A stretch of 64,000 nt of DNA from Tsukamurella pseudospumae (GTDB taxonomy: Bacteria > Actinomycetota > Actinomycetes > Mycobacteriales > Mycobacteriaceae). The position numbers were made by a program, and so were the translations under genes. Below, in pieces: positions 10,386 to 19,120 of the stretch. Under the pieces are notes generated by a model, which ran no database searches, had not been told where the DNA came from, and saw nothing but the letters and a program-made list of their open reading frames with translations. Each line of letters begins with the position of its first letter. Within the stretch, counting starts at the first letter, position 1. The stretch is from the NCBI RefSeq assembly GCF_001575205.1, contig NZ_LSRE01000001.1, positions 372,001-436,000 on the forward strand. The letters run 5' to 3'.

Positions 10386-11488
10386 AGCGCGCGGACCTCC
10401 GCGGCGGCGGCGACCGCGATGTCGCGCAGCCGCGGGTCCGCGGCGGCGAGGCGGTCCCACCGGGCGGCGAGATCGTCGTTCGACCAGGCCGGCAGGCTGT
10501 CGAGGTGGCCGGCGTCGATCCGGCTCGCGGAGTCCAGACCCAGCGCCCAGTAGGTGGCGAGCGTGAGCCAGGCGAGCTTCGCGGTGGTCACGTGCCGGCG
10601 CAGGGCGACATCGTCGGCCAGCCTGGGCCACAGCCGCACCACCTCGGACCGCCAGGCCTCGACGATCGCGATGTCGTGCTCGGTCGAGTGGCCGTCCGCG
10701 GTGCAGTCGGGATAGGTCAGCAGGACGTAGGCCACGTCGAGCGCGCCGTCACGGAAGCCGGCCCACTCGTAGTCGAGGAAGCGCACCGCGCCGCCGACCA
10801 CGTGCGTGTTGTCGGGACCGACGTCGGACGGGCTGAACGCGCGGAAGGGCCCCTCGGTGAACATCGCGACCGCGGCGTCCAGGACCGACCGGGCACCGTC
10901 GTCGATACCGCCGATGGCGCGCGGCACCGCGAGCGCGGCGCGCGCGGCCTCTCCCGCGACCGGGTCGTTGCGGGAATCGGTGTGTTCGCGCCTCGCCAGC
11001 ACGGACAGGTCGCGTTCGCGTCCGTAGGTACCCGCGTGCATGCGCCCGAGCGCCTGGGCCCACGCGGAGAGCACCGTCGCCGCGCCGGACGACGGGGTGC
11101 GGCGCAACCGGTCCGCCATCGTCTCGCCCTCGCCGAGATCCTGCAGCACGAGGATCTTCGCGTCCGGGTCCGAGGCGAGCAGTTGCGGGCCCGGACGGGC
11201 GTCGACCGGCAGCGCCGTCGCGAACTTGTAGGCGGCGCCCTCCCGGGCGAAGGCCTCGGAATGATCGGCGTCCGAGTGATCGGGGGCCCGGAGCTGCTTG
11301 ATCACGACGGTGCGCGGCAACAGCGGGTTGTTGTGCAGGACCCGCACGCGCATCACCAGCGTGCGGCCCGAGCCGCCCAGATCCTCCGGCTCGCCCAGCT
11401 CGACGGGTGCGCCGACCCGACGTCCCAGCAGACCCTCCACCGCGGTGAGGGCCGCCCCCGTCGTCTCGTACCCCAGCGCGGCAACCAT
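10382..11488 (-). CDS. APH-like phosphotransferase with altered catalytic loop
   Basis: 368 residues from ATG; a TTG three codons upstream (11497) is an alternative. The fold is that of aminoglycoside/choline kinases: a P-loop-like N-lobe, VVIKQL with the probable ATP lysine, then the catalytic loop SPSDVGPDN and the metal aspartate in FLDYEWAG. In typical APH enzymes the loop is HxDxxxxN; here the histidine position is proline, while Asp and Asn remain. Its place between a transglutaminase-like gene and rarA, in an operon with the ATP-grasp/Alpha-E protein, suggests it serves that system rather than drug resistance (inference). The substrate is unknown. Confidence 0.82.
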   Translation of the reverse strand: MVAALGYETTGAALTAVEGLLGRRVGAPVELGEPEDLGGSGRTLVMRVRVLHNNPLLPRTVVIKQLRAPDHSDADHSEAFAREGAAYKFATALPVDARPGPQLLASDPDAKILVLQDLGEGETMADRLRRTPSSGAATVLSAWAQALGRMHAGTYGRERDLSVLARREHTDSRNDPVAGEAARAALAVPRAIGGIDDGARSVLDAAVAMFTEGPFRAFSPSDVGPDNTHVVGGAVRFLDYEWAGFRDGALDVAYVLLTYPDCTADGHSTEHDIAIVEAWRSEVVRLWPRLADDVALRRHVTTAKLAWLTLATYWALGLDSASRIDAGHLDSLPAWSNDDLAARWDRLAAADPRLRDIAVAAAAEVRAL

Positions 11489-11503
11489 CGCTTCCAACCT
11501 ACC

Positions 11504-12421
11504 TCAGTCCGGCAGGGGCGCGACGTCCACGGAGACATGGATCTTCGACCCCTTCGATTCGGTGTAGATGACGCCGCGCAGGGGTGGAACGTCCTCGTAA
11601 TCGCGGCCCCATGCCACGGTCACGTGCCGCTCGTCGACGAACTTGTTGTTGGTCGGGTCGAAGGGCAGCCAGACATCGCCGGGCAGCCGCACCGCGGCCC
11701 ACGCGTGGGTCGCCCCGGCGCCGACGACCCGGTCCTGGCCGGGGGGCGGCTCGGTGGCGAGGTAGCCCGACACGTACCGGGCCGCGAGGCCCTTCGACCG
11801 CAGGCACGCGATCGCGACCCGCGCGAAGTCCTGGCACACGCCCTGACGGCGCTCCATCACCGTCCCGACCCGGGTCGAGACATTGGTCGCGCCGGACGTG
11901 TACGCGAAGTCCGTGTAGATCCGCGTCGTCAGCTCCTCGATCGCCTCGACCAGCGGCTTGCCGGGCGTGAAGACCGCGTCGGCGTAGGCGCGGACGGCGT
12001 CGTCGATCTCCGGCGGGCGCTGGTCCAGGCGGTACTGCACGGCCACCGCGCCGGCCTCGCCGACCGGCCGCGCGAGTTCCCACGGCGCGAGCGCGGCGCC
12101 CTCGTCGGTGACGGCCCGGTCCAGCGGGTCGACCACCACGAGCGACTCCCCGCGGACCGTGAGTTGCGTGTGCGGGGTCGTGACGTGGAAGTAGGTGTCG
12201 GTGTTGCCGAAGGCGTCGACGCCCTCCGACCGGTCGGTCGGCTCGGGCCCGATCGTGATCGCGTGCTCGTCGACGCGCTGATCGGACAGCTCCCGCGGCG
12301 ACAGGTAGCAGCGGCCGAAGCTCGACGTGACCTCGGCGTCGTAGGTGTAGGTGGTCTCGTGCACCACGCGGTAGCGGCGCGACCGGGAGTCCTCGGTCCG
12401 CCGGGAGAAGCTCAGCCCCAC
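11504..12421 (-). CDS. Transglutaminase-like cysteine peptidase (Rv2569c-like)
   Basis: 305 residues, GTG start overlapping the upstream gene by 10 bp. A bacterial transglutaminase N-terminal beta domain (YRVVHETTYTYDAEV) is followed by the catalytic core: Cys in RRQGVCQDFAR, His in GATHAWAAV and Asp in WLPFDPTN. These proteins are almost always encoded beside circularly permuted ATP-grasp and Alpha-E proteins and are predicted to cut or rearrange peptide bonds made by the ATP-grasp partner. The real activity in actinobacteria is unknown. Confidence 0.92.
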   Translation of the reverse strand: MGLSFSRRTEDSRSRRYRVVHETTYTYDAEVTSSFGRCYLSPRELSDQRVDEHAITIGPEPTDRSEGVDAFGNTDTYFHVTTPHTQLTVRGESLVVVDPLDRAVTDEGAALAPWELARPVGEAGAVAVQYRLDQRPPEIDDAVRAYADAVFTPGKPLVEAIEELTTRIYTDFAYTSGATNVSTRVGTVMERRQGVCQDFARVAIACLRSKGLAARYVSGYLATEPPPGQDRVVGAGATHAWAAVRLPGDVWLPFDPTNNKFVDERHVTVAWGRDYEDVPPLRGVIYTESKGSKIHVSVDVAPLPD

Positions 12422-14874
12422 GACTGCACCCCCACCCAGATCGGGCGCGCCGCGGCCGGCAGTGCGAAACGGGTTCGTTCGAGCACGTCGGAGACCTCGC
12501 GGAGCGCCTCGTCGACGGCGTCCAGCAGGCCCTCCAGCTCGGCGCGCCGGCCGTCCACGACGGTCTCGACCTCGTCCGGATCGAACCGGTGGAGCCGGGT
12601 CAGGGCCTCGCCGACGGTGCGCTCGCAGGTCGGGCTGCGCAGCTCGTCGGGCAGCTGCGCCAGGCCCTCTGCCAGCGCCCCGAGCGCGGCCACGAGCGAC
12701 CGCGGGTTGGTGGCGTCGAGGAACATCAGGTCGACCGCGGCGCTCGCCCGGAGCACGGCCCGGTGCCTGCGCCGGTACGTGACCGCGGACTCGCACGTCA
12801 CCAGGTAGGCCTCGAGCATGCCCGCGTCGACGTCGGCCGCCGCGGTCGGCACGACCATCGCCCGGGTCACGGCGCTGAGCTGCAGCGATCGCTCGATCCG
12901 GCGGCCGGCGTCCATCATCAGCCAGGCCGGGTCCTGCACGAGGGACTCACGGGCGAGCCCGGAGAACGCGAGCAGCGAGACCAGGACCTCGCCGAGCGTC
13001 TGATCGAGCTGCTCGCCGCCGTCGTCCGGGTCGGCCGCGAGGCGCGCCAACGACCGCTCGGCGCCGCTGAGCACCAGCCAGGTGTCGGTGGACATCTGGT
13101 CGCGCACCGCCCGCAGGCAGGCGCGCAGCCGCACGCCCGAATGCACGACGGTGCCGGGCACGTCCGCGTCGAGCGTGAGCCGGCGCAGCCGGGCCGTGAC
13201 ATCGGACTGTTCGGCGCCCTCGACGACGATCCGCCCCAACTGGTCGGTGACCGACGCCGCGACCACCGCGTCGAGCAGGGGCTGCAGTACCGCGGAGCCG
13301 GCCTGCCAGGGCCGGTGCCGGAACTCGCGGCTGCGGTCGTGCGCGACCGACACCAGCCGGACGGTCGCCTCGGCGCGCTCGGCGTACCGGCCGATCCAGA
13401 ATTGGTCGGACAGCACGCGGGCGGTCGCGATCGGCCCGCTCGGCGCCGCGCCGACCCGCCCGGACCGGGGTGCGGTGGCCACGCGGGCCGGGGCTCGCAG
13501 GTCCTCGGACGTCGGCACCCAGACATCACGCGCCGCCGACGAGTTGAGCAGGGACCCGGCGGCACCGTCGAGCAGGACCTGGCCGAGCCCGCCCGGCAGC
13601 ACCGAGTACCCGGATTCCTGGGCGAGGGAGAAGGCACGCAGCGCGAAGCCGCGCTCGACGACGGTGCCGCGGTCGATCGCGGGGCGGCCGGTCGCGGGGA
13701 CGAGGGTCTTGACGCACCAGACGGACGGGTCCGCGGCGACGCGGGCGCGCAGGTCGTCCGCCGCGCCCGCGGACAGGGCGTCGCCGACGACGCGCTCCCC
13801 CGTGGCGAAGTCGATGACGAGCATCTCGTCGAGCGGACCGTCCAGGGTGGCACGCCCGGCCGGGGTGGCGGCGTGCAGGGTGGGCGTGGACGCGAGCAGG
13901 AGGTCCTCGTCGAGCAGCGCGCGGCACAGCTGCGGCAGGAACGCGTGCAGCGCGGGGTTCTCGAGCACGCCCGAGCCGAGCGTGTTGACGACGGTGACCG
14001 CCCCGCGGGTCATCATCTCGACCAGCCCGACGACGCCGAGCTGCGAGTCGGTCCGCAGGTCGAGGGGGTCGGAGAACTCGGAGTCGACGCGGCGCAAGAT
14101 GACGTCGATCCGCTTCATCCGCCCCAGGGCGCGCATGAAGACGCCGCCGTCGCGGACCGTCAGATCCGCGGCCTCGACCAGCGGGAAGCCCAGCACCGAG
14201 GCGAGGTAGGCCTGGTCGAAAGCGGTCTCCGAGAAGGCGCCGGGGCTCAGCACCACGACGGTCGGGTCGTCGGCGCCCGGCGGGGCCGCCTCGATCAGCT
14301 GCACCCGCAGGGCGGCCGCGAACGACGAGACGGGGCGCGGGGTCTCGGTGCGGAACTCGCGCGGGAGGGCGCGGGAGGTCACCCGGCGGTCGGCCAGCGC
14401 GTAGCCCACGCCCGACGGGGCCTGGGTCCGGTCCGCGACGGCGACGTATCCGCGCGCGGCACCGTCGGCGCCGGCGGTCTCGGTGAGGTCCACGCCGTGC
14501 AGGAACAGGGACCGCGGGCCGGGCGACGGTACGCCGACGGCCCGCCGGATGTACCCGGGGTGCGCGAAGAGCACCTCGGGCGGCACCAGGCCGGTCCGGA
14601 CGGTGCGCTGCTCGCCGTAGAAGTCCTTCAGGACCGCGTCGAACAGCAGGGACCGCTGGGCGACGCCGCGGGCGAGGTGATCCCATTCCTCGCTGCCGAG
14701 CAGCACCGGCAGCGGGTCGAGCCGCCAGGGACCGGGTTCGACCGGGTCGTTCGTCGTCGGGAGCGCGTCGAGGGCGTTGTAGGTGATGCCCTCGTCGTCG
14801 ATGAGCCCCCGGACGCGGGTGCTCAGTCGGCGCAGGCCCTCGCGGTCGAGTGCGCGCAGCGCGTCGATGCTCAC
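12412..14874 (-). CDS. Circularly permuted ATP-grasp plus Alpha-E fusion protein (Rv2567-like)
   Basis: 820 residues; the GTG start overlaps the DUF389 stop (GTGA). The first ~480 residues form a circularly permuted ATP-grasp domain (GITYNALDA, VVVLSPGAFSETAFDQAYLA, VNTLGSGVLENPAL, VVERGFALRAF); the rest is an all-helical Alpha-E domain beginning DQFWIGRYAERAEATVRL. In many bacteria these are separate neighbouring genes; here they are fused as in mycobacteria. Comparative genomics has predicted amide-bond ligase activity making a peptide or peptide tag, with the adjacent transglutaminase as peptidase. No product has been shown for this clade as far as I know. Confidence 0.93.
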   Translation of the reverse strand: MSIDALRALDREGLRRLSTRVRGLIDDEGITYNALDALPTTNDPVEPGPWRLDPLPVLLGSEEWDHLARGVAQRSLLFDAVLKDFYGEQRTVRTGLVPPEVLFAHPGYIRRAVGVPSPGPRSLFLHGVDLTETAGADGAARGYVAVADRTQAPSGVGYALADRRVTSRALPREFRTETPRPVSSFAAALRVQLIEAAPPGADDPTVVVLSPGAFSETAFDQAYLASVLGFPLVEAADLTVRDGGVFMRALGRMKRIDVILRRVDSEFSDPLDLRTDSQLGVVGLVEMMTRGAVTVVNTLGSGVLENPALHAFLPQLCRALLDEDLLLASTPTLHAATPAGRATLDGPLDEMLVIDFATGERVVGDALSAGAADDLRARVAADPSVWCVKTLVPATGRPAIDRGTVVERGFALRAFSLAQESGYSVLPGGLGQVLLDGAAGSLLNSSAARDVWVPTSEDLRAPARVATAPRSGRVGAAPSGPIATARVLSDQFWIGRYAERAEATVRLVSVAHDRSREFRHRPWQAGSAVLQPLLDAVVAASVTDQLGRIVVEGAEQSDVTARLRRLTLDADVPGTVVHSGVRLRACLRAVRDQMSTDTWLVLSGAERSLARLAADPDDGGEQLDQTLGEVLVSLLAFSGLARESLVQDPAWLMMDAGRRIERSLQLSAVTRAMVVPTAAADVDAGMLEAYLVTCESAVTYRRRHRAVLRASAAVDLMFLDATNPRSLVAALGALAEGLAQLPDELRSPTCERTVGEALTRLHRFDPDEVETVVDGRRAELEGLLDAVDEALREVSDVLERTRFALPAAARPIWVGVQSWG

Positions 14875-15803
14875 AGTCCCACCTGCTCCCGCATGTCGCG
14901 CCAGGCCGCCGGACGCAGTGCCAGCACGAGGAATCCCGCGACGACGATCCCCACCAGGTTGACTCCCAACTGCGCGGTCGACTCCAGCGCCCGGTGCCAG
15001 TCGCCGACCGTCGCGGCGACCACGGCGTACCCGGCGGCCGGCACCGTCGTGACCGAGATGAACACCCCGACCAGCGCCGCGGACTTCGCGGTCACCATCG
15101 AGATCATGCCCGCCGCGCCGGCCAGCAGCGCGACGATCAGCGAGAACGGGCCGACGCGGTAGATGAAGTCGACCTGCGCCGCCGACGCCAGCACGTCCTC
15201 CGGGTACAGATCGGCGGCGAGCGCGAGCTCGGCCCCGATCCACGTGCACGCCATCGCCACGGGGAAGCCGACGAGCAGCGCGATCGACGGGCGCAGCGCG
15301 AAGTGCGGGCGCCGCGTCGCGAGGGCCACCGCGATCGCGGCGAGCGGACCGAACTCCGGGCCGACGACCATCGCGCCGACCACCGTGACCGGCGAGTTCG
15401 TGACCACGCCGACCGCGGCGAGCATGACCGCGAGGACCAGGAACGCCAGGAAGGTGACGTTGAGCGTCGACTCCTCGCGGGTCCGGGCCGTCAGTTCCTC
15501 CCAGACCACCGCGTCCGACGGGTCGCCGGGCACTGCGCGCTCGGCCTCGTCCGCGGCGGCGGACAGGACCGTGTCGAGCGAGGCGACGGTGACGGCACCG
15601 TCGGCCGGGATACCGAGGGCCTCCAGGCCCTGCAGGACCCGGTGCGCCGCCTCCCGCGTGACGTCCGCGCCGATCACGTCGCCCGAGGGCTCGATCGAGC
15701 CGCCGGGCGCGAGCGTGATGTGGGTGACGCCCGGCCGGGATCGCAGGATGTCGAGCACCGCGGCGGTGCGCTCCGGCGGGCTGATCACCCGGATGTGGCG
15801 CAC
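14871..15803 (-). CDS. DUF389 family membrane protein
   Basis: 310 residues, GTG start three bases after the aspS stop. An N-terminal soluble ACT-like part (about 1-90, RHIRVISPPERTAAVLDIL) is followed by a polytopic membrane domain with the family motif NSPVTVVGAMVVGPEFGPLAAIA and later GVFISVTTVPAAGYAVV. DUF389 proteins have about six membrane spans; their transport or signalling role is unknown. Overlap with the ATP-grasp gene suggests co-expression with that cluster. Confidence 0.9.
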   Translation of the reverse strand: MRHIRVISPPERTAAVLDILRSRPGVTHITLAPGGSIEPSGDVIGADVTREAAHRVLQGLEALGIPADGAVTVASLDTVLSAAADEAERAVPGDPSDAVVWEELTARTREESTLNVTFLAFLVLAVMLAAVGVVTNSPVTVVGAMVVGPEFGPLAAIAVALATRRPHFALRPSIALLVGFPVAMACTWIGAELALAADLYPEDVLASAAQVDFIYRVGPFSLIVALLAGAAGMISMVTAKSAALVGVFISVTTVPAAGYAVVAATVGDWHRALESTAQLGVNLVGIVVAGFLVLALRPAAWRDMREQVGL

Positions 15804-15806
15804 GGG

Positions 15807-17609
15807 CTACTTCTGCTCGGCGACCTGGTCCGCGGCGGCCGGCTCCGGCTTCTTGGGCTTGGCGTCCATGCCCGACTCGCGGCGCTGCTGCACCGTGATC
15901 GGGGCGGGCGCCTCGGTCAGCGGATCGACGCCACCGCCCGACTTCGGGAACGCGATGACCTCGCGGATCGACGGCGCGCCGGCGAGCAGCGAGACCACGC
16001 GGTCCCAGCCGAAGGCGATGCCGCCGTGCGGCGGGGCGCCGTAGGAGAAGGCGTCGAGGAGGAAGCCGAACTTCTCGCGCGCCTGCTCCTCGTCGATGCC
16101 CATGATCGCGAAGACGCGTTCCTGCACGTCCTTGCGATGGATACGGATCGAACCGCCGCCGATCTCGTTGCCGTTGCAGACGATGTCGTAGGCGTACGCT
16201 AGGGCGCTGCCCGGGTCGGTGTCGAACGTGTCCACCGACTCCGGCTTGGGGCTGGTGAAGGCGTGGTGGACGGCCGTCCAGGCGCCGTCGCCCACGGCGA
16301 CATCGCCGGAGGCGGTGGCATCGTCGGCGGGCTCGAACAGCGGCGCGTCGACGACCCAGGTGAAGGCCCAGTCGCCGTCCTTGATCAGGCCGAGCTTGTC
16401 GGCGATCTCGCCGCGCGCCGCGCCCAGCAGGGCGCGCATCTGCTTCGTGGCACCGGCGGCGAAGAACACGCAGTCGCCCGGCTGCGCGTGCACGTGCGCG
16501 GCCAGGCCCGCCCGCTCGTCGTCGGAGAGGTTCTTGGCGACGGGGCCCGTCAGCTCGCCGTCCTCACCGATCAGCACGTAGGCGAGGCCGCGGGCGCCGC
16601 GCTGCTTGGCCCACTCCTGCCAGGCGTCGAGCTGGCGTCGGGGCTGGCTCGCCCCGCCCGGCATCACGACCGCGCCCACGTATTGCGACTGGAAGACGCG
16701 GAAGGGCGTGTCCTTGAAGTACTCGGTGCACTCGACCAGCTCGAGGCCGAAGCGCAGGTCCGGCTTGTCCGAGCCGAAGCGACGCATCGCCTCCGCGTAG
16801 GTCAGACGCGGGATCGGGGTGGGGATCTCGTGGCCGATGAGCGACCAGAGAGCCTTGACGATCTGCTCGCCGAGCGCGATCACGTCCTCCTGGTCCACGA
16901 AGCTCATCTCGATGTCGAGCTGAGTGAACTCGGGCTGGCGGTCGGCGCGGAAGTCCTCATCGCGGTAGCAGCGGGCGATCTGGTAGTACCGCTCCATGCC
17001 GGCCACCATGAGCAGCTGCTTGAACAGCTGGGGGCTCTGCGGCAGGGCGTAGAAGGTGCCGGGACGCAGGCGGGCCGGAACCAGGAAGTCGCGCGCGCCC
17101 TCCGGGGTGGAGCGAGTGAGCGTGGGCGTCTCGATCTCGGTGAAATCGTTGAGCGCGAGGATGTTGCGCGCCACGGCGTTCGCCTGACTGCGCAGCTTGA
17201 TCGCGGCGGCGGGGCCCTCGCGGCGCAGGTCCAGGTAGCGGTACTTCAGGCGCGCCTCCTCGCCCGGCTCTTCGTCGAGCTGGAAGGGCAGCGGCGCGGA
17301 CTCGTTGAGCACGACGAGCTCACTGACGTTGACCTCGATCGCGCCCGACGGGAGGTTCGGGTTCTCGCTGCCCTCGGGCCGCTTCTCGACGGTGCCGGTC
17401 ACCAGCACGCAGTACTCGGAGCGCAGGCGGTGGGCCTGCTCGGCGACGTCCGACTCGCGGAACACCACCTGGGCGACGCCGGAGCTGTCGCGCAGGTCGA
17501 TGAAGATGACACCGCCGTGGTCACGCCGGCGGGCGACCCAACCCGCGAGGGTGACGACGGTGCCGGCATCCTCCGCCCGCAACGATCCGGCCAGGTGGGT
17601 GCGCAGCAC
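15807..17609 (-). CDS. aspS: Aspartyl-tRNA synthetase
   Basis: 600 residues. The GTG start (VLRTHLAG) is chosen because it has a GAAAGGA ribosome site nine bases upstream; an in-frame ATG at 17669 lacks this. An OB-fold anticodon domain ([21 protein letters not shown]), class II motif 2 ([21 protein letters not shown]) and the bacterial GAD insertion are present, and motif 3 occurs near the C-terminus ([10 protein letters not shown]). Related actinobacteria use a non-discriminating AspRS with GatCAB to make Asn-tRNA; whether that holds here cannot be read directly. It is first in the minus-strand block reaching 2856. Confidence 0.98.
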   Translation of the reverse strand: MLRTHLAGSLRAEDAGTVVTLAGWVARRRDHGGVIFIDLRDSSGVAQVVFRESDVAEQAHRLRSEYCVLVTGTVEKRPEGSENPNLPSGAIEVNVSELVVLNESAPLPFQLDEEPGEEARLKYRYLDLRREGPAAAIKLRSQANAVARNILALNDFTEIETPTLTRSTPEGARDFLVPARLRPGTFYALPQSPQLFKQLLMVAGMERYYQIARCYRDEDFRADRQPEFTQLDIEMSFVDQEDVIALGEQIVKALWSLIGHEIPTPIPRLTYAEAMRRFGSDKPDLRFGLELVECTEYFKDTPFRVFQSQYVGAVVMPGGASQPRRQLDAWQEWAKQRGARGLAYVLIGEDGELTGPVAKNLSDDERAGLAAHVHAQPGDCVFFAAGATKQMRALLGAARGEIADKLGLIKDGDWAFTWVVDAPLFEPADDATASGDVAVGDGAWTAVHHAFTSPKPESVDTFDTDPGSALAYAYDIVCNGNEIGGGSIRIHRKDVQERVFAIMGIDEEQAREKFGFLLDAFSYGAPPHGGIAFGWDRVVSLLAGAPSIREVIAFPKSGGGVDPLTEAPAPITVQQRRESGMDAKPKKPEPAAADQVAEQK

Positions 17610-17703
17610 TTCGGGGTGTCCTTTCGACGGAAAACTCGACCCTGGACATGCTACGGGGAACTGTTGCACCCGCGGACACCCGTCTCATGGAATGCTGTTG
17701 CGC

Positions 17704-18612
17704 ATGACCTTCCAGGGCAATGGACCGCTTGAGGGCGGAAACGTCGGTGCGGGCGGCGGCGGCGGCGGCATGGGCCGCGGCATGATGATCGGTGGCGGCG
17801 GCCTCGGCGCCGTGGTCGTCGTCGTGCTCGGCCTGATCTTCGGTGTCGACCTCACGGGCGGCGGATCGTCGAACAATGCGCAGCAGGGCGGTCAGGGAGG
17901 TAACGCGGGCGTCTCGCAGGCGGACGCGGAGATGCAGAAACACCTCGACTCCTGCACGATCGAACTGGCGAACAGCGACACGGCGTGCCGGATCAAGGCG
18001 ACCACGATCTCGCTGAACAAGGTCTGGCCGACGGTGCTGCAGGGCTACCGGGCACCGAAGGGCAAGACGCTGATCATGCCCGCGGGCGCGACCTCGATCA
18101 ACACCGCGTGCGGCGTGGCCAGCGCCGATACCGGGCCGTTCTACTGCCCCAGCGACGAGGTCTCGGTGTTCCAGATCGACTTCATGGACCGCGTGATCAA
18201 GCGCATGGGCGGCTCCGCCGAGGCCTTCTCGCAGGAGTACATCGTCGCCCACGAGTTCGGGCATCACGTCCAGAAGCTGATCGGCACGATCAACAAGTCG
18301 CGGGAGGGTACGGGCGCGCAGAGCGGCTCGGTCCGCGTCGAGCTGCAGGCGGACTGCTTCGCCGGGGTGTGGGCCGCACATGCGGACAAGGGAGCGAACG
18401 CGATGCTCAAGCCCTTGACCCGGGACCAGATCACGACCGCGATCACCACCGCGCAGGCCATCGGCGACGACACGATCCAGCGCAACGCCGGCCGCAACCC
18501 GAACCCGGAGTCGTTCTCGCACGGCACCTCCGCGCAGCGTGTGAAGTGGTTCTCGCAGGGCTACCAGACCGGCGACCCGAACCAGTGCAACACCTTCGCG
18601 GGCACCGTCTGA
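17704..18612 (+). CDS. Putative neutral zinc metallopeptidase (YpfJ family, Rv2575-like)
   Basis: 302 residues. A glycine-rich N-terminus (residues ~8-35) and one membrane anchor (VVVVVLGLIFGVDL) precede an exported domain with the gluzincin motif AHEFGHHVQ and the downstream glutamate in RVELQADCFAGVWAA. Cysteines in DSCTIEL and DTACRIK, and again in TACGV and YCPSDE, are placed to form disulfides outside the cell. The substrate is unknown. The start MTFQ resembles the mycobacterial orthologue; an ATG at 17692 is an alternative. It is divergent from aspS with 94 bp between them. Confidence 0.92.
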   Translation: MTFQGNGPLEGGNVGAGGGGGGMGRGMMIGGGGLGAVVVVVLGLIFGVDLTGGGSSNNAQQGGQGGNAGVSQADAEMQKHLDSCTIELANSDTACRIKATTISLNKVWPTVLQGYRAPKGKTLIMPAGATSINTACGVASADTGPFYCPSDEVSVFQIDFMDRVIKRMGGSAEAFSQEYIVAHEFGHHVQKLIGTINKSREGTGAQSGSVRVELQADCFAGVWAAHADKGANAMLKPLTRDQITTAITTAQAIGDDTIQRNAGRNPNPESFSHGTSAQRVKWFSQGYQTGDPNQCNTFAGTV

Positions 18613-18616
18613 TCGC

Positions 18617-19084
18617 GTGCTCGAGACGCTGATCCGCTGGGCCGCGTTCTTCGGCGGGTGGCTGCTCGTCGCGGGGCCGCTGGTGCAGTCGAGGCTCGAG
18701 CTCGACGCTGAAGCGTCGGAGCTCAGCGGTATCCGAGCCACCGTCGAGGCGACGGCCCCGCCGTCCCGGCTGTCACGGTGGTGGTGGTTGTTCCCGCCAG
18801 TGGCGGTGTACCTGACGCGGCGCCGTCAGGCGGCGTACGTCGCGACTCTGCGCGAGGTGCTGACCGCGGAACAGATGAGCAAGCTCGCACACTTCTTCGC
18901 CGTCGCGCGGGCGTGGCTGCTCGTCGCGAGCGGCGCGGCTCTCATCGCGCTCAAGGAGACCTACGAGCTCTCCCATCACCAACACTGGGAGCCGTGGGGT
19001 TTCTGGGCGTTGACGGCCTTCGCCGTCATCGCGATCGGCGGGCTCAACACGGCCACGTGGAAACGGCCGGACAGCAGGACCTGA
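18617..19084 (+). CDS. Small membrane protein of unknown function
   Basis: 155 residues, GTG start four bases after the metallopeptidase stop, so probably co-transcribed. Four hydrophobic stretches are visible: residues ~5-22, the Trp-rich RWWWLFPPVAVYL (~53-66), AWLLVASGAALIAL (~98-112) and WALTAFAVIAIGG (~127-140). No catalytic or binding motif is evident and I do not recognise the family. The pairing with a membrane-anchored protease could mean a helper or substrate, but that is speculation. Confidence 0.7.
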   Translation: MLETLIRWAAFFGGWLLVAGPLVQSRLELDAEASELSGIRATVEATAPPSRLSRWWWLFPPVAVYLTRRRQAAYVATLREVLTAEQMSKLAHFFAVARAWLLVASGAALIALKETYELSHHQHWEPWGFWALTAFAVIAIGGLNTATWKRPDSRT

Positions 19085-19108
19085 CCCACGCGGGGCCCGG
19101 CGCGAACA

Positions 19109-19120
19109 TAGGGTGGGTCC
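19109..19120 (+). promoter_or_regulatory. Leaderless promoter for the DUF885 gene
   Basis: TAGGGT at 19109-19114 is followed by six bases and then ATG 19121. There is no purine-rich ribosome site between them, which fits a transcript starting at the ATG. Confidence 0.5.

Noticed and set aside
10382-11488. Aminoglycoside resistance gene
   Set aside because: Catalytic loop departs from HxDxxxxN and the gene is embedded in a conserved-type operon.
12589-15162. 857-codon plus-strand frame opposite the ATP-grasp/Alpha-E gene
   Set aside because: Antisense shadow; no domain pattern, Arg/Gly/His-rich composition.
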